IMG/VR virus record: IMGVR_UViG_3300036399_001951
Location: 1-64,000 of that record
Length of the DNA: 64,000 bases
Source: a virus
Strand: one strand, 5' to 3'
Below are positions 8,083-16,337 of the stretch, one piece after another (the first letter of the stretch is position 1; every line of letters starts with the position of its first letter). The notes under the pieces are model-generated. The model worked only from the letters and a program-made list of their open reading frames with translations, had not been told where the DNA came from and ran no database searches. The position numbers were made by a program, and so were the translations under genes.

Positions 8083-8343
8083 TTATGCTCCTAATTCTTC
8101 TCTTAAACTTTTAGCTGAGTTTGAAAGATCGCTCATTTTGGTTTTAACGGTTGGCATGTGAATTGATTTTCTAACCAATTGTAAAGACTTTCTAAGTCTA
8201 CCGGCAGCGCTTCTAACTCCTTTTTCATAGAATTTATCAACGTCTCCGCTTTCTTCCATTTGATTAATTAGGGATTCGATTTCACCAAAAATTTCCTTTT
8301 TAGTAGCCTCGACTTGGCTTTTAAAATTTTCAAAACTGTTCAT
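8083..8343 (-). CDS. Histone H1-like DNA-binding protein (Hc1 family)
   Basis: An 86-residue protein whose centre (residues 37-59, KFYEKGVRSAAGRLRKSLQL) is the core signature of the Hc1/H1-like proteins common in Bacteroidetes, where a KFY-KGN-AAGTRxRK block precedes a Lys/Arg-rich helix. The C-terminus is helical and, unlike chlamydial Hc1, lacks a long Lys/Ala tail. It may compact phage or host DNA, or mimic a host nucleoid protein. It has its own promoter (8363-8370) and stands alone between gp32 and the packaged-protein pair at 8389-9602. The family is fairly clear; the role is inference. Confidence 0.75.
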   Translation of the reverse strand: MNSFENFKSQVEATKKEIFGEIESLINQMEESGDVDKFYEKGVRSAAGRLRKSLQLVRKSIHMPTVKTKMSDLSNSAKSLREELGA

Positions 8344-8362
8344 AATTCATTATTTTTATAGT

Positions 8363-8373
8363 ATTATACCTAG
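8363..8373 (-). promoter_or_regulatory. Early/middle-type promoter for the Hc1-like gene
   Basis: The minus strand reads CTAGGTATAAT, then ACTATAAAAATAATG. The element is flanked by a perfect 8-bp inverted repeat, CATAATTC (8341-8348) and GAATTATG (8373-8380), which could be an operator. Confidence 0.5.
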
Positions 8374-8388
8374 AATTATGAACTGGTT

Positions 8389-9132
8389 TTATATTTTATC
8401 AACAATATTTTTAATTTTTTGATCCTCGATTGAGAGATCAGCATCTGGATAATTTTCCAAGGCGTGCTTAATCCATGTAGAAAGAACTTGATTATATTGC
8501 TCTTGATTTATCTTTCCGACCATCAGAAATGGATATAGATATTTATCAAATATTTTATCTATTCTAACTCCTTGAGCTTTGGATCTTTCATATGCACCTT
8601 TTACCATAGATTCAACTTCATCTGGTAGAAGAAAATATTTAAAGCTTTTCTTTGCGCTTTTTCGATCTGAGTTAGAGCTTGGCCTAACTTTAAATGGCTC
8701 ACGATTCCAGCCTACCTGTAGAGTATGATTTGTTTCATGAGATATTATATCAATAAGTCTATAATTTAATTCCTCATATGATCCAGGTATTCTAGAAGGT
8801 TGCAATAATAAAGTAATTATTATTTCAGGAAGAATTAAATCTCCTTTGTTAATATATACATTTGCATCTATAGCGAATCCATATTGTCTAAAATTAATCT
8901 CTTCCCAAGAAAGAGAATTAAAGTGGGAATCATTATCAAAGTCAGGATCTTCCTCTAGTTTTAATTCAATAACTAAATCAAAATCTGGATTCCGATATTC
9001 AAGTTCTCTTATTTCAAGATATTCTCCGTTAGTTGACTTTATATTTTTTATAAGATTAATGACATCCAAAGAATATTTTGAAAAGTTGGATTCTCTCCCT
9101 TCTCCTATATATTCATTAAATGATTTTATCAT
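8389..9132 (-). CDS. Putative zinc metallopeptidase with capsid-targeting N-terminus
   Basis: Residues 1-11 (MIKSFNEYIGE) have the form of a T4 capsid-targeting sequence such as MKTYQEFIAE of T4 IPIII, ending in IxE, where the prohead protease would cut. Residues 132-136 are HETNH, a classic HExxH zinc site within DIISHETNHTLQVGWN. E172 or E174 (LPDEVESM) is a plausible third ligand. The rest is mixed alpha/beta with no family I can name. The ATG overlaps the stop of the next packaged-protein candidate by 4 nt, and both would be read from a late promoter at 9622-9630. I infer a head-internal protease ejected with the DNA; activity is unproven. Confidence 0.65.
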   Translation of the reverse strand: MIKSFNEYIGEGRESNFSKYSLDVINLIKNIKSTNGEYLEIRELEYRNPDFDLVIELKLEEDPDFDNDSHFNSLSWEEINFRQYGFAIDANVYINKGDLILPEIIITLLLQPSRIPGSYEELNYRLIDIISHETNHTLQVGWNREPFKVRPSSNSDRKSAKKSFKYFLLPDEVESMVKGAYERSKAQGVRIDKIFDKYLYPFLMVGKINQEQYNQVLSTWIKHALENYPDADLSIEDQKIKNIVDKI

Positions 9133-9602
9133 TTTTTTGGAATTATTACAAATGTGACCTCAACTTCTTCAGATCCAAATTTTCCATCACCGTAGAAAGT
9201 AACTTCAATATCATTTAGTTTGCTTCCAATCTGATCATTTACTACCTGTTTTCTAAATTTATCAAGTAGTATTTTACTGTCTGGCGGAAGAGTGGGTTTG
9301 TCACCTCCAACGTATTTAGAAATTGCTTTCTTTTTAACATCAATTAAGGAGTCAGATAATTTTAAATCTTTAGTGCTTATGATATTTGAAGTTAGCCATT
9401 TATCTAAATCGTCTTTAGATATTTCAAAGGTTGGATATTTTTTAGAACTAGTTCCATCTGGATATCTATGATCACCTTCTTCTCCATCTTCCATAAAAAT
9501 AAACTTATATTTATCTACTTTAGGAGCAGCAGCTGCATTTGGATCTCCGCCCATCATATCTTGCTCGTTAATAAAGGTAATAAATCTTTTTACGTGTTTC
9601 AT
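9129..9602 (-). CDS. Putative head-internal protein with capsid-targeting N-terminus
   Basis: A 157-residue protein starting MKHVKRFITFINE-Q, a hydrophobic capsid-targeting-like peptide ending INE, which fits the (I/L)xE cleavage rule of T4-type prohead proteases. A short Ala/Pro-rich linker (GGDPNAAAAPKVD) separates this tag from the body, as expected for a removable tag. The body is acidic with strand-rich ends (YKFIFMEDGEEGDH; IEVTFYGDGKFGSEEVEVTF). No family is recognised. It is co-oriented and overlapping with the HExxH protein gene, and is first in the unit behind a late promoter. Confidence 0.65.
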   Translation of the reverse strand: MKHVKRFITFINEQDMMGGDPNAAAAPKVDKYKFIFMEDGEEGDHRYPDGTSSKKYPTFEISKDDLDKWLTSNIISTKDLKLSDSLIDVKKKAISKYVGGDKPTLPPDSKILLDKFRKQVVNDQIGSKLNDIEVTFYGDGKFGSEEVEVTFVIIPKK

Positions 9603-9621
9603 TAAACCGATCGATGTTTTT

Positions 9622-9630
9622 ATTATTTAT
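9622..9630 (-). promoter_or_regulatory. Late promoter for the 9129-9602 / 8389-9132 pair
   Basis: The minus strand reads ATAAATAAT followed by AAAAAC, 19 nt before the ATG at 9602, the same spacing as before the sheath gene. It sits beside a 7-bp hairpin, ATCATCA/TGATGAT at 9629-9645. Unlike the flanking genes, this pair therefore looks late. Confidence 0.65.
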
Positions 9631-9662
9631 CATCAAGCTGATGATTTTAACGACGGTTTTAA

Positions 9663-11447
9663 CTAACCATCACAACTTAAGCAGTCAGGATCTGTTGCTC
9701 TAGCTGCAATATCTCCTCTTAATACAGATTCAGTTCTCATATAGTATAACGTCTTTATTCCCTGCTTCCAAGATTCCATGTGAACTTGATTAATCCACTT
9801 TGGAGAGCACTGAGATGGGAAAGCTAGATTAAGAGACACAGATTGATCTACATATTGCTGTCTGACACCTGCCTGCTTTACTAATTCTAATTGATTTATT
9901 TCTTTAAATGTTTTAAATACGTCTTTGACCCATTCTATTTCTTTATTATCAATTGCAGCTTGAGAGAATTCATTTTTATTAGTTATTTTTCCATTAACAA
10001 ATGCCCAATTATCTAATTCTTCTATGTCTTGAATTGATCCACCATCCTCTAATACTTTATCCCATGTTTCTTTAGTATTGATTCCAATCTTTTTCAAGAC
10101 TCTCTCTAAAGTAGGATTTTTACGAATAAAAGTTCCTTTTGCAGTTTGCTCAGTGAATACATTAGCTGCCCATGGCTCAATTCCAGGAGAAACATTTCCA
10201 CTTAGTTTAGAATTTGAAACAGTAGGAGCAATTGCTCTTAAATGAGTATTTCTCATGCCTGTTCCAACACACCATAGAGGCTCTCCATATTCATTAGCAA
10301 GATCCCTACTTGCTCTATCAGATTCTATTTTAATTTGAGAAAATATTTTTCTAGTTTCGAACTGAGCGATTAAGCCTTCAAATGGAATTCCTTTTTGCTG
10401 TAAATACGTATGCCATCCAAGTACACCTAGACCAAGAGCTCTTCCTTTTTCAGCACTTCTAACTGAATTTTCAAATCCTCTCATATTTTTAGCTCGTTGA
10501 ATGAATTCTTCTAGAACTCCATCTAAGAACCAAGTTGCTGTATAAATTAAGTCAGTGTCTTTCCATTCTTCATATTTTGCTAGATTTAAGGAAGATAAAC
10601 AACAAACAAATGAATGAGATTCGTCAGTGTGTAAAGTAATTTCTGAGCATATATTAGTCATAAATACTTTAAGGCCATTTTGTTTATATGCATCGGGATT
10701 ATGTTTATTAACATTGCCCTTAAACATAATATATGGCTCTCCAGTTGCCTTTCTTTTTTGAAGAACTTTACCCCACCTTCTTCTAGCTTCGGGATCTCCA
10801 TCTTCTAATTGTCTCATAAATTTATCAGATACAATTACGCACTGATGAACATTCAAGCATTGACGATTCATATCCCCCTTAGGTTCTCTGATTTCAATCC
10901 AATCATCGAAATCTCCGTGCTCAATATTTAAATTTATAGAGGCAGCTCCACGTCTAACTGATCCTTGATTAGTAGCTAATATTGTAGAATCGTATATCTT
11001 AGCAAATGGAACTACCCCATCTGAGGTTCCATTTTGAGATATTTTACTACCTGCTGATCTAATCATATTCATTCCAATCCCAACTCCACCACCATGTTTT
11101 GCAAGTAGCATCATCTCTAGATTCTTTCCACCTATTTCTTGAATTGAATCTCCAACGTCAATACCGAAACAAGAGATCGGAAGACCTCTATCTGTTCCAG
11201 TATTAGAAAGAACCGGGGTTGCTAAATTAAGCCATCCTCTCCAAATATAATCAAAGAATTTAGATGCCAAGTATGGCTTTCCAAGTCTGCGAGCAACGGC
11301 AGTTGATACTCTCCAATAAGCATCTTTAGGGGTCTCTCCATCTAAAAGATATCCTTTAGATATAGTTTTAACGTATACATCAGTATTTGCCCATTCTGGG
11401 AAATCGACATTCAATTCCCATCCTAATTCTTCTCCAAAATTTTTCAT
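9663..11447 (-). CDS. nrdA: Ribonucleotide reductase, class I, large (alpha) subunit
   Basis: Reduces NDPs to dNDPs together with NrdB. All key residues are visible: C93 (PISCFG) and C282/C283 (VCCLSS) as the redox pair, N265-C267-E269 (TNICSE) as the active-site radical centre, YYMRTES near 567-573 for the Tyr pair of the radical pathway, and C589-x2-C592 at the tail (DCLSCDG) for thioredoxin/glutaredoxin re-reduction. At 594 residues it is short: it lacks the N-terminal ATP-cone found in E. coli NrdA (761), so dATP overall inhibition is probably lost, which suits a phage needing constant dNTP supply. It lies 17 nt downstream of nrdB. Confidence 0.95.
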   Translation of the reverse strand: MKNFGEELGWELNVDFPEWANTDVYVKTISKGYLLDGETPKDAYWRVSTAVARRLGKPYLASKFFDYIWRGWLNLATPVLSNTGTDRGLPISCFGIDVGDSIQEIGGKNLEMMLLAKHGGGVGIGMNMIRSAGSKISQNGTSDGVVPFAKIYDSTILATNQGSVRRGAASINLNIEHGDFDDWIEIREPKGDMNRQCLNVHQCVIVSDKFMRQLEDGDPEARRRWGKVLQKRKATGEPYIMFKGNVNKHNPDAYKQNGLKVFMTNICSEITLHTDESHSFVCCLSSLNLAKYEEWKDTDLIYTATWFLDGVLEEFIQRAKNMRGFENSVRSAEKGRALGLGVLGWHTYLQQKGIPFEGLIAQFETRKIFSQIKIESDRASRDLANEYGEPLWCVGTGMRNTHLRAIAPTVSNSKLSGNVSPGIEPWAANVFTEQTAKGTFIRKNPTLERVLKKIGINTKETWDKVLEDGGSIQDIEELDNWAFVNGKITNKNEFSQAAIDNKEIEWVKDVFKTFKEINQLELVKQAGVRQQYVDQSVSLNLAFPSQCSPKWINQVHMESWKQGIKTLYYMRTESVLRGDIAARATDPDCLSCDG

Positions 11448-11464
11448 ATTATCTTTTTATTTAC

Positions 11465-12460
11465 TTACCATAGGTCTGACCAATCATCACCTTCATTTGC
11501 TTTTGAATAATCAGTTGGTCTAACTGCAAAGAAATCAGTGTGAGTATGTCCACCTGTTAAATGATAGAACCAATCTAAATTTTCAGCAGACTTAACGTCA
11601 AATGAGAATATAGGACCATATCCAATCTCATTTAATTTTTCATTTGCTCTTTTTCTAATAAAGTTCTTGAGATCTTCCTTTTTTAAATTCTCAAGATCTC
11701 CCATTTCAAACATTTTATCAATAAATTGTTCTTCCATATTAACCATTAAGGCCGCTGCCTCTTCAACTGCGTCCTTAACTGCTTCTCTAAGCTCTGGAAA
11801 TTCTTGACACATATGTCTAAATAGCCTACATCCCATTTTTGAATGAAGGGATTCATCTCTAACTGACCATTTCATTTGCTGACCAATTCCCTTTAAAAGA
11901 TTTCTCATTTGAAAGCTATATAAGACAGCAAAAGAAGAGTATAATGAAACTCCTTCAGCAAATGCTGAGAATATTGCTAGAGATCTAGCTACTTCTTCTC
12001 TTGCTTTTTCATTAGAAGACAAATCATTATGATCAAAATCTGAAGATACCCTGGTTAAAAATTCAAATTTTTCTGCGATAGTCGGCTCGTGTAAAAAAGC
12101 CTCGAAGTTTTCTAATCCAAGGGTTTCATTTAAATATGAATAAGCAGTTGCGTGTATAGTTTCCTGAGAACCGAAAATCATAGCCATCTGTTTTATCTCA
12201 TGTTTAGGAAACCATTTAGTAACCATTCCAGTCCAATAATCTGACACTGCGCATTCAGTTTGTGCAAATCCTAAAAGTATGTTTCCAACTAGATTTTTTT
12301 CATGAGAGAGAAGATTTTCGTTCCAATCTTTTATGTCTCCTTGCATTGAAATTTCAGTGTGGAGCCAAAATGCCTGAGCCTGTGGTAGCCAACCGTCGAT
12401 ATAGTATTCTGGAAATTCAAATGGTTTGTACTCTATTCGATGTGTAAAAAGCTTAGACAT
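11465..12460 (-). CDS. nrdB: Ribonucleotide reductase, class I, small (beta) subunit
   Basis: Carries the dinuclear metal centre and radical that start catalysis in NrdA. Ligands in order: E69 (QTECAV), E100 and H103 (SQETIH), E169 (AFAEGV), E203 and H206 (RDESLH). Y107, four residues after H103, is the expected radical tyrosine. The first ligand is Glu where E. coli has Asp84; the 31-residue spacing to E100 is identical to E. coli. The C-terminus (GDDWSDLW) is the acidic/aromatic tail that docks on NrdA. Length of 331 residues is normal. A promoter and a strong leader hairpin precede it; nrdA follows in the same transcript. Confidence 0.95.
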   Translation of the reverse strand: MSKLFTHRIEYKPFEFPEYYIDGWLPQAQAFWLHTEISMQGDIKDWNENLLSHEKNLVGNILLGFAQTECAVSDYWTGMVTKWFPKHEIKQMAMIFGSQETIHATAYSYLNETLGLENFEAFLHEPTIAEKFEFLTRVSSDFDHNDLSSNEKAREEVARSLAIFSAFAEGVSLYSSFAVLYSFQMRNLLKGIGQQMKWSVRDESLHSKMGCRLFRHMCQEFPELREAVKDAVEEAAALMVNMEEQFIDKMFEMGDLENLKKEDLKNFIRKRANEKLNEIGYGPIFSFDVKSAENLDWFYHLTGGHTHTDFFAVRPTDYSKANEGDDWSDLW

Positions 12461-12501
12461 TTAATTTAATTTTTTTTATTAATAAATTCTTGGAAGTCCA
12501 C

Positions 12502-12524
12502 GATGCCGCCAAACAGGCGGCATC
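12502..12524 (-). promoter_or_regulatory. Leader hairpin upstream of nrdB
   Basis: GATGCCGCC and GGCGGCATC form a perfect 9-bp G+C-rich stem with a 5-nt loop between the promoter and the nrdB ATG. No T-tract follows on the minus strand, so it looks like a 5'-leader stabiliser or regulatory element and not a terminator. Confidence 0.6.
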
Positions 12525-12536
12525 TAATGTATATAA

Positions 12537-12550
12537 ATTATACTAAATTT
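12537..12550 (-). promoter_or_regulatory. Early/middle-type promoter for nrdB-nrdA
   Basis: The minus strand reads AAATTTAGTATAAT, the same core as upstream of gp32, with TTATATA just downstream. A weaker ATAAATA word on the minus strand at 12583-12589 might add late expression. The rest of the 170-nt gap 12461-12630 shows nothing else. Confidence 0.58.
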
Positions 12551-12630
12551 GAACCCATATTATAAGAACCTATCATATAATTTATTTATCTCTGAAGGTC
12601 AAATTAAGGCTCTAGCTTGGATAATTTTTA

Positions 12631-13815
12631 TCAGCTTTCTACAAATTCAAATTTTAAATTCTTGTTGATTGGATCGACTTTATATACCTTAACTCTAGGA
12701 TATAAGTTTAGATTTTTTTGAAGATCTTTTCTTTTTAAGGTAACTTCAAATGATTCATTTTCAATTTGAATTTTTATTGAATTATTTTTTGAGTCGATCT
12801 CATAGTTAAAAATTTTATTTTCTGTTTTTTCTCTTAGATCGCTCCATCTTCTTTTTTCAGAATCAACATCATCCTCTTTAAGAGTTAATACCACTCTATA
12901 TTGAGTTCCTTTTTTAACTACATTCTTAACATAAATGTCTATTTTATCTCCAGCCCTATATTGTTTTCTAGACTCATCATAGTTTTCAAATTCAGAGGAG
13001 TGAATTAAACCAGTGTAATAACTTTCAAATTCCACAAAGATTCCAAAATCATATGGATTATTAGTTAATTTTCCTGAGTATTTTTGACCAAATTTTAATT
13101 CAGTTATCATTTGAGGAAGAGAATGCTCAATATATTTCTTATAGGAAAGAATGAATAGATCATTCGACTGATCATAATTGTCTACCATAATATTCATAGA
13201 CTTTCCAATTAGATCTTTAAAGTCTCTAATAACATTGGCAGCTGCATGTGAACCTGGGATAAAACACTCAACAGTATCTTTGTATGTAGCAATATATCCA
13301 CCTTTAATTAACTTACAGATTTTAACTTCAAACCAAGTATTTTCTTCAAGATGACTGAATAATTCTTTTTTATAGTTAATTGAGGTACATTTTCTTTCAG
13401 ATCCAGTATATCCTAGGTTTTTATCAAATCTAGTGATCATTATATTAAATATGACGTTTTCTCCTCTAGCTAAAGTATCTATTTCTCCAGAATACTCCTT
13501 AAATGGTAAATCAATATTAATCTTTGAAAAAGGCTCTTCGACTGTAATTATTTTAGTATCGAAACATATGCTAGTTGCTCTAACTTCATATATAGAATCA
13601 ACATTTAAATCTTTACTAACATGGGAAGGAAGTCCATTTTTATTTTCATATGCCCTCATTGCATTGTACAGATCTTGAGCATATGGTTCCATGCAATATA
13701 TTTTAACCCTGGCTTTTTTATCTTCCTCTGTTAATACAACACTATCATTATATTTTCCATTTTTAGAAAACAATAGGTCTAAGTCTTCTAAATAAATTTT
13801 TTCTTCGCGGTTCAT
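12631..13815 (-). CDS. S1-domain RNA-binding protein (ribosomal protein S1-like)
   Basis: A 394-residue protein with at least one clear S1/OB domain at about 243-320 (LKFGQKYSGKLTNNPYDFGI, then GLIHSSEF and RAGDKIDIYVKNVV) and a weaker one at about 155-230 (TWFEVKICKLIKGGYIATYK then ECFIPGSHA). The N-terminal 110 residues and the basic C-terminus match nothing I know. S1 domains bind single-stranded mRNA. A phage S1-like factor could steer ribosomes to phage messages, relevant in a genome without Shine-Dalgarno leaders, or mimic host S1. It has its own promoter and lies downstream of the GroEL terminator. Confidence 0.78.
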   Translation of the reverse strand: MNREEKIYLEDLDLLFSKNGKYNDSVVLTEEDKKARVKIYCMEPYAQDLYNAMRAYENKNGLPSHVSKDLNVDSIYEVRATSICFDTKIITVEEPFSKINIDLPFKEYSGEIDTLARGENVIFNIMITRFDKNLGYTGSERKCTSINYKKELFSHLEENTWFEVKICKLIKGGYIATYKDTVECFIPGSHAAANVIRDFKDLIGKSMNIMVDNYDQSNDLFILSYKKYIEHSLPQMITELKFGQKYSGKLTNNPYDFGIFVEFESYYTGLIHSSEFENYDESRKQYRAGDKIDIYVKNVVKKGTQYRVVLTLKEDDVDSEKRRWSDLREKTENKIFNYEIDSKNNSIKIQIENESFEVTLKRKDLQKNLNLYPRVKVYKVDPINKNLKFEFVES

Positions 13816-13834
13816 AATTATTATTTTAATATAG

Positions 13835-13846
13835 ATTTATACTTAA
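13835..13846 (-). promoter_or_regulatory. Early/middle-type promoter for the S1-like gene
   Basis: The minus strand reads TTAAGTATAAAT, 19 nt before the ATG at 13815. It is one base off the TATAAT form of the same element. Confidence 0.5.
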
Positions 13847-13880
13847 TTATGTATTAAAGGTTTTTATTTTTTTTAAATAA

Positions 13881-13905
13881 AAAAAGGTCCGTGAAGGACC
13901 TTTTT
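13881..13905 (-). terminator. Intrinsic terminator downstream of groEL
   Basis: AAAAAGGTCC and GGACCTTTTT form a 10-bp stem with loop GTGAA. On the minus strand it is followed by a long T-rich run, and it lies 20 nt past the groEL stop. Confidence 0.85.
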
Positions 13906-13924
13906 ATTTTAGATAGATTTGGTT

Positions 13925-15550
13925 TTATTTCTCAGCCGGCTTCACAATTGCCTTTTCCATTAGCACGCATTCAGTCGTAATCATTAAACCTGAAATTGAG
14001 GCTGCATTTTCAATAGCTGCTCTGGTTACTTTAGCAGGGTCAATGATTCCTGATTTTAACATATCTACATATTCTCCAGTTCTAGAATTATATCCAGATG
14101 TATATTCATCTTTTAAATCCTTTGAAATTACTTCTGGATTTTTTCCAGCGTTAAGAATAATAGTGTTAAATGGATCTTTACATGATTCTAATAGAATAGA
14201 TGCTCCTACTTTTTCATCTCCTATAAAATCATTTGAAAATGATTTTTCTATTTCGGCTGATATTTCGATTGCTGCTCGATATAAAGCAATTCCTCCACCT
14301 GGAAGAATACCTTCTTCTACTGCAGCTTGTGTAGCTCCTAAAGCATCATCAATTCGATCTCTTTTTTCTTTTATCTCAATGTCAGTATATCCACCAACTT
14401 TGATTATTGCAACTCCTCCTTCTAATTTAGAAAGTCTCTCCTTTAAAATTAATTTCTCAGATTCATTATCTTGATTCTCAATTTGAGACTTGATTTCATC
14501 TACTCTAGCTTTAACTGATTCCTGATCTCCACCTCCATTTATAACGGTAGTCTCTTCAGCTGAAACGGTTACTCTCTCAGCAGATCCTAAAATCTCAGCT
14601 ACACTATTCGGGTTAATATTTTGAATATCATGTCCCATTGCTTCAGATAAAACCGTCCCTCCAACGATAGCAGCAATATCTTTTAATTGCTCAGTTTTAA
14701 GTTGACCATATCCAGGAGAATTAACTGCAGTTACATCAAGAACTCCGTTTGCCTTATTCATTACCAGAGTCTGTAGTGCATCACCTTCAATATTATTTGA
14801 GATCACTAATAGAGGTCTCTTAACGTGATTAGAGTATTCAAGAAGATGAACTAGGCCCTTTATTCCTTTAATCTTTCCATCATAAATAAAGATAACTGGA
14901 TTTTCTAGGTGAGCCTCCATTTTAGCAATGTTATTTATAAAATAAGGAGAAAGATATCCTGATTTAAATTGCATTCCTTTTACTAGATCTAAATATGTCT
15001 CATGAGTATTACTTTCGTCTACCGTAATTACTCCATCAAATCCTACTTCATCCATTGCTCTTGCGATAATAGATCCAATGTTACTGTCTCCATTTGCAGA
15101 GATTGTGGCTACCTGCTCGATTTGCTCAACTCCATTTATTTTAATACTATTTTTTTGAAGATGATCTTTGATTATGACAAGAGATTTATCGATACCTGAT
15201 TTAATCTCCATTGGATCAAATCCAGCTTCAATCATTTTAATACCTTTAGTTAGGATAGACTGCGCTAAAACGGTCGCGGTTGTTGTTCCATCACCTGCGG
15301 CCCTTGCAACATTAGACGCTACTTGTTTAACCATTTGTGCTCCAAGATTTTCTTCTGGATCCTCTAGAAAAACTTCTCTAGCTACAGATACTCCATCTTT
15401 AGTTATTGCAAATTGATTAACTCTTCCAAGTACCACGTTTCTACCCTTCGGTCCCAGAGTTACTTTAACTGAGTTTGCTAGCTTGTCAACTCCGGATTTT
15501 AATTTGTTTCTTGATTCTGAGCTGAATGTAATTTCTCTCGGATTATTCAT
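13925..15550 (-). CDS. groEL: Chaperonin GroEL (Hsp60)
   Basis: A full-length 541-residue ATP-dependent folding chamber. Diagnostic blocks: KVTLGPKGRNVVLG at 29-42, ITKDGVSVAREV at 49-60, GDGTTTATVLA at 86-96 including the ATPase Asp at 87 as in E. coli, and ILPGGGIALYRA in the equatorial domain near residue 410. The Gly-Gly-Met tail of bacterial GroEL is replaced by a short MEKAIVKPAEK end. Phage GroELs are known in some large phages but are rare in T4-like ones, which normally supply only a co-chaperonin. The gene has its own promoter and terminator and is 8 kb from the phage groES. Confidence 0.96.
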   Translation of the reverse strand: MNNPREITFSSESRNKLKSGVDKLANSVKVTLGPKGRNVVLGRVNQFAITKDGVSVAREVFLEDPEENLGAQMVKQVASNVARAAGDGTTTATVLAQSILTKGIKMIEAGFDPMEIKSGIDKSLVIIKDHLQKNSIKINGVEQIEQVATISANGDSNIGSIIARAMDEVGFDGVITVDESNTHETYLDLVKGMQFKSGYLSPYFINNIAKMEAHLENPVIFIYDGKIKGIKGLVHLLEYSNHVKRPLLVISNNIEGDALQTLVMNKANGVLDVTAVNSPGYGQLKTEQLKDIAAIVGGTVLSEAMGHDIQNINPNSVAEILGSAERVTVSAEETTVINGGGDQESVKARVDEIKSQIENQDNESEKLILKERLSKLEGGVAIIKVGGYTDIEIKEKRDRIDDALGATQAAVEEGILPGGGIALYRAAIEISAEIEKSFSNDFIGDEKVGASILLESCKDPFNTIILNAGKNPEVISKDLKDEYTSGYNSRTGEYVDMLKSGIIDPAKVTRAAIENAASISGLMITTECVLMEKAIVKPAEK

Positions 15551-15572
15551 ATTTAATTTATTTTTTTATGAT

Positions 15573-15585
15573 ATTATACACTTAA
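15573..15585 (-). promoter_or_regulatory. Early/middle-type promoter for groEL
   Basis: The minus strand reads TTAAGTGTATAAT, the common element with two extra bases between AGT and TATAAT, 22 nt before the ATG. Confidence 0.5.
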
Positions 15586-15599
15586 TTGAAAAATAAGTT

Positions 15600-16337
15600 T
15601 TAAAATACAAAGTTATTTTTCTCTAATTCGGATCTAAGTTGACTTCTTAAATCTAGTGCCCTGTGTAATTTATATCCAGATCCACTTAATGAAATCAATA
15701 ATCCCCCTTCAGTTTCGAATCCTGCCTCTTCTAACATTAATCGATATGTGCTAATTTGTAAGCTGTAACTGTTGACGTGATTATCCCAAAGATTATTAAA
15801 TGGAGAAAACATTTTATTTCTTTTTCCCTTTGCGTGGTCGTCATGGGTAAAGTCCTCATTAGTTTTCCAATCTCCAACGTAGTACTTTTTATTAAGCTCA
15901 AATATGATGTCAATTGTCCCAGCAATACCCCACTTTTTAGAAAAAACTCTAAATTCTTGAGCAATAGGATTCATTTTTTTTAACTTCTCCTCGTATACCT
16001 GCTTAAAGAGTTCTACTCGACCGTTAACAATTAAATCTTCTGGGGCCTCTGGATTTACGCCATTATAAAAATCTTCAATCCATTTATGAGCCTTAGTTCC
16101 TCTAACCCCAGATTGTTTCCATTCATTAATAACTTCACTTTCAGTTATTCCTTTTGATTTGGCAACATATTTAGCTACACTAGGATCAAATGGTTTTTTA
16201 AACTGACTGATAAATCCGGAGACGGGCTCGAATATTTGGCTTAATAGACCAGATTCAGGATCTACATATGTATAGGAATGAGCTGTCTCATCGAATTTAA
16301 AATTCGGATCCCTAAAATATTCTAATTTTTCTATCAT
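15600..16337 (-). CDS. PD-(D/E)XK nuclease, RecB/Cas4-like
   Basis: A 245-residue nuclease. The RecB-type core is readable: GTKAHKWIE at 80-88 (the conserved His/Glu helix), GTIDIIFELN at 140-149 with D143, and YVGDWKTN at 153-160 giving the D-x-K pair (D156, K158). By family it would be a DNA exonuclease or endonuclease used in recombination, end processing or host DNA breakdown. It overlaps the downstream end of the DEDDy exonuclease gene by 1 nt (TAATG-type junction), so the two nucleases are probably made together. No helicase domain is attached. Confidence 0.82.
   Translation of the reverse strand: MIEKLEYFRDPNFKFDETAHSYTYVDPESGLLSQIFEPVSGFISQFKKPFDPSVAKYVAKSKGITESEVINEWKQSGVRGTKAHKWIEDFYNGVNPEAPEDLIVNGRVELFKQVYEEKLKKMNPIAQEFRVFSKKWGIAGTIDIIFELNKKYYVGDWKTNEDFTHDDHAKGKRNKMFSPFNNLWDNHVNSYSLQISTYRLMLEEAGFETEGGLLISLSGSGYKLHRALDLRSQLRSELEKNNFVF

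Noticed and set aside
8846-9157. Plus-strand 103-codon frame
   Set aside because: Antisense shadow of the HExxH protein gene, Ser-rich and without promoter or coupling.
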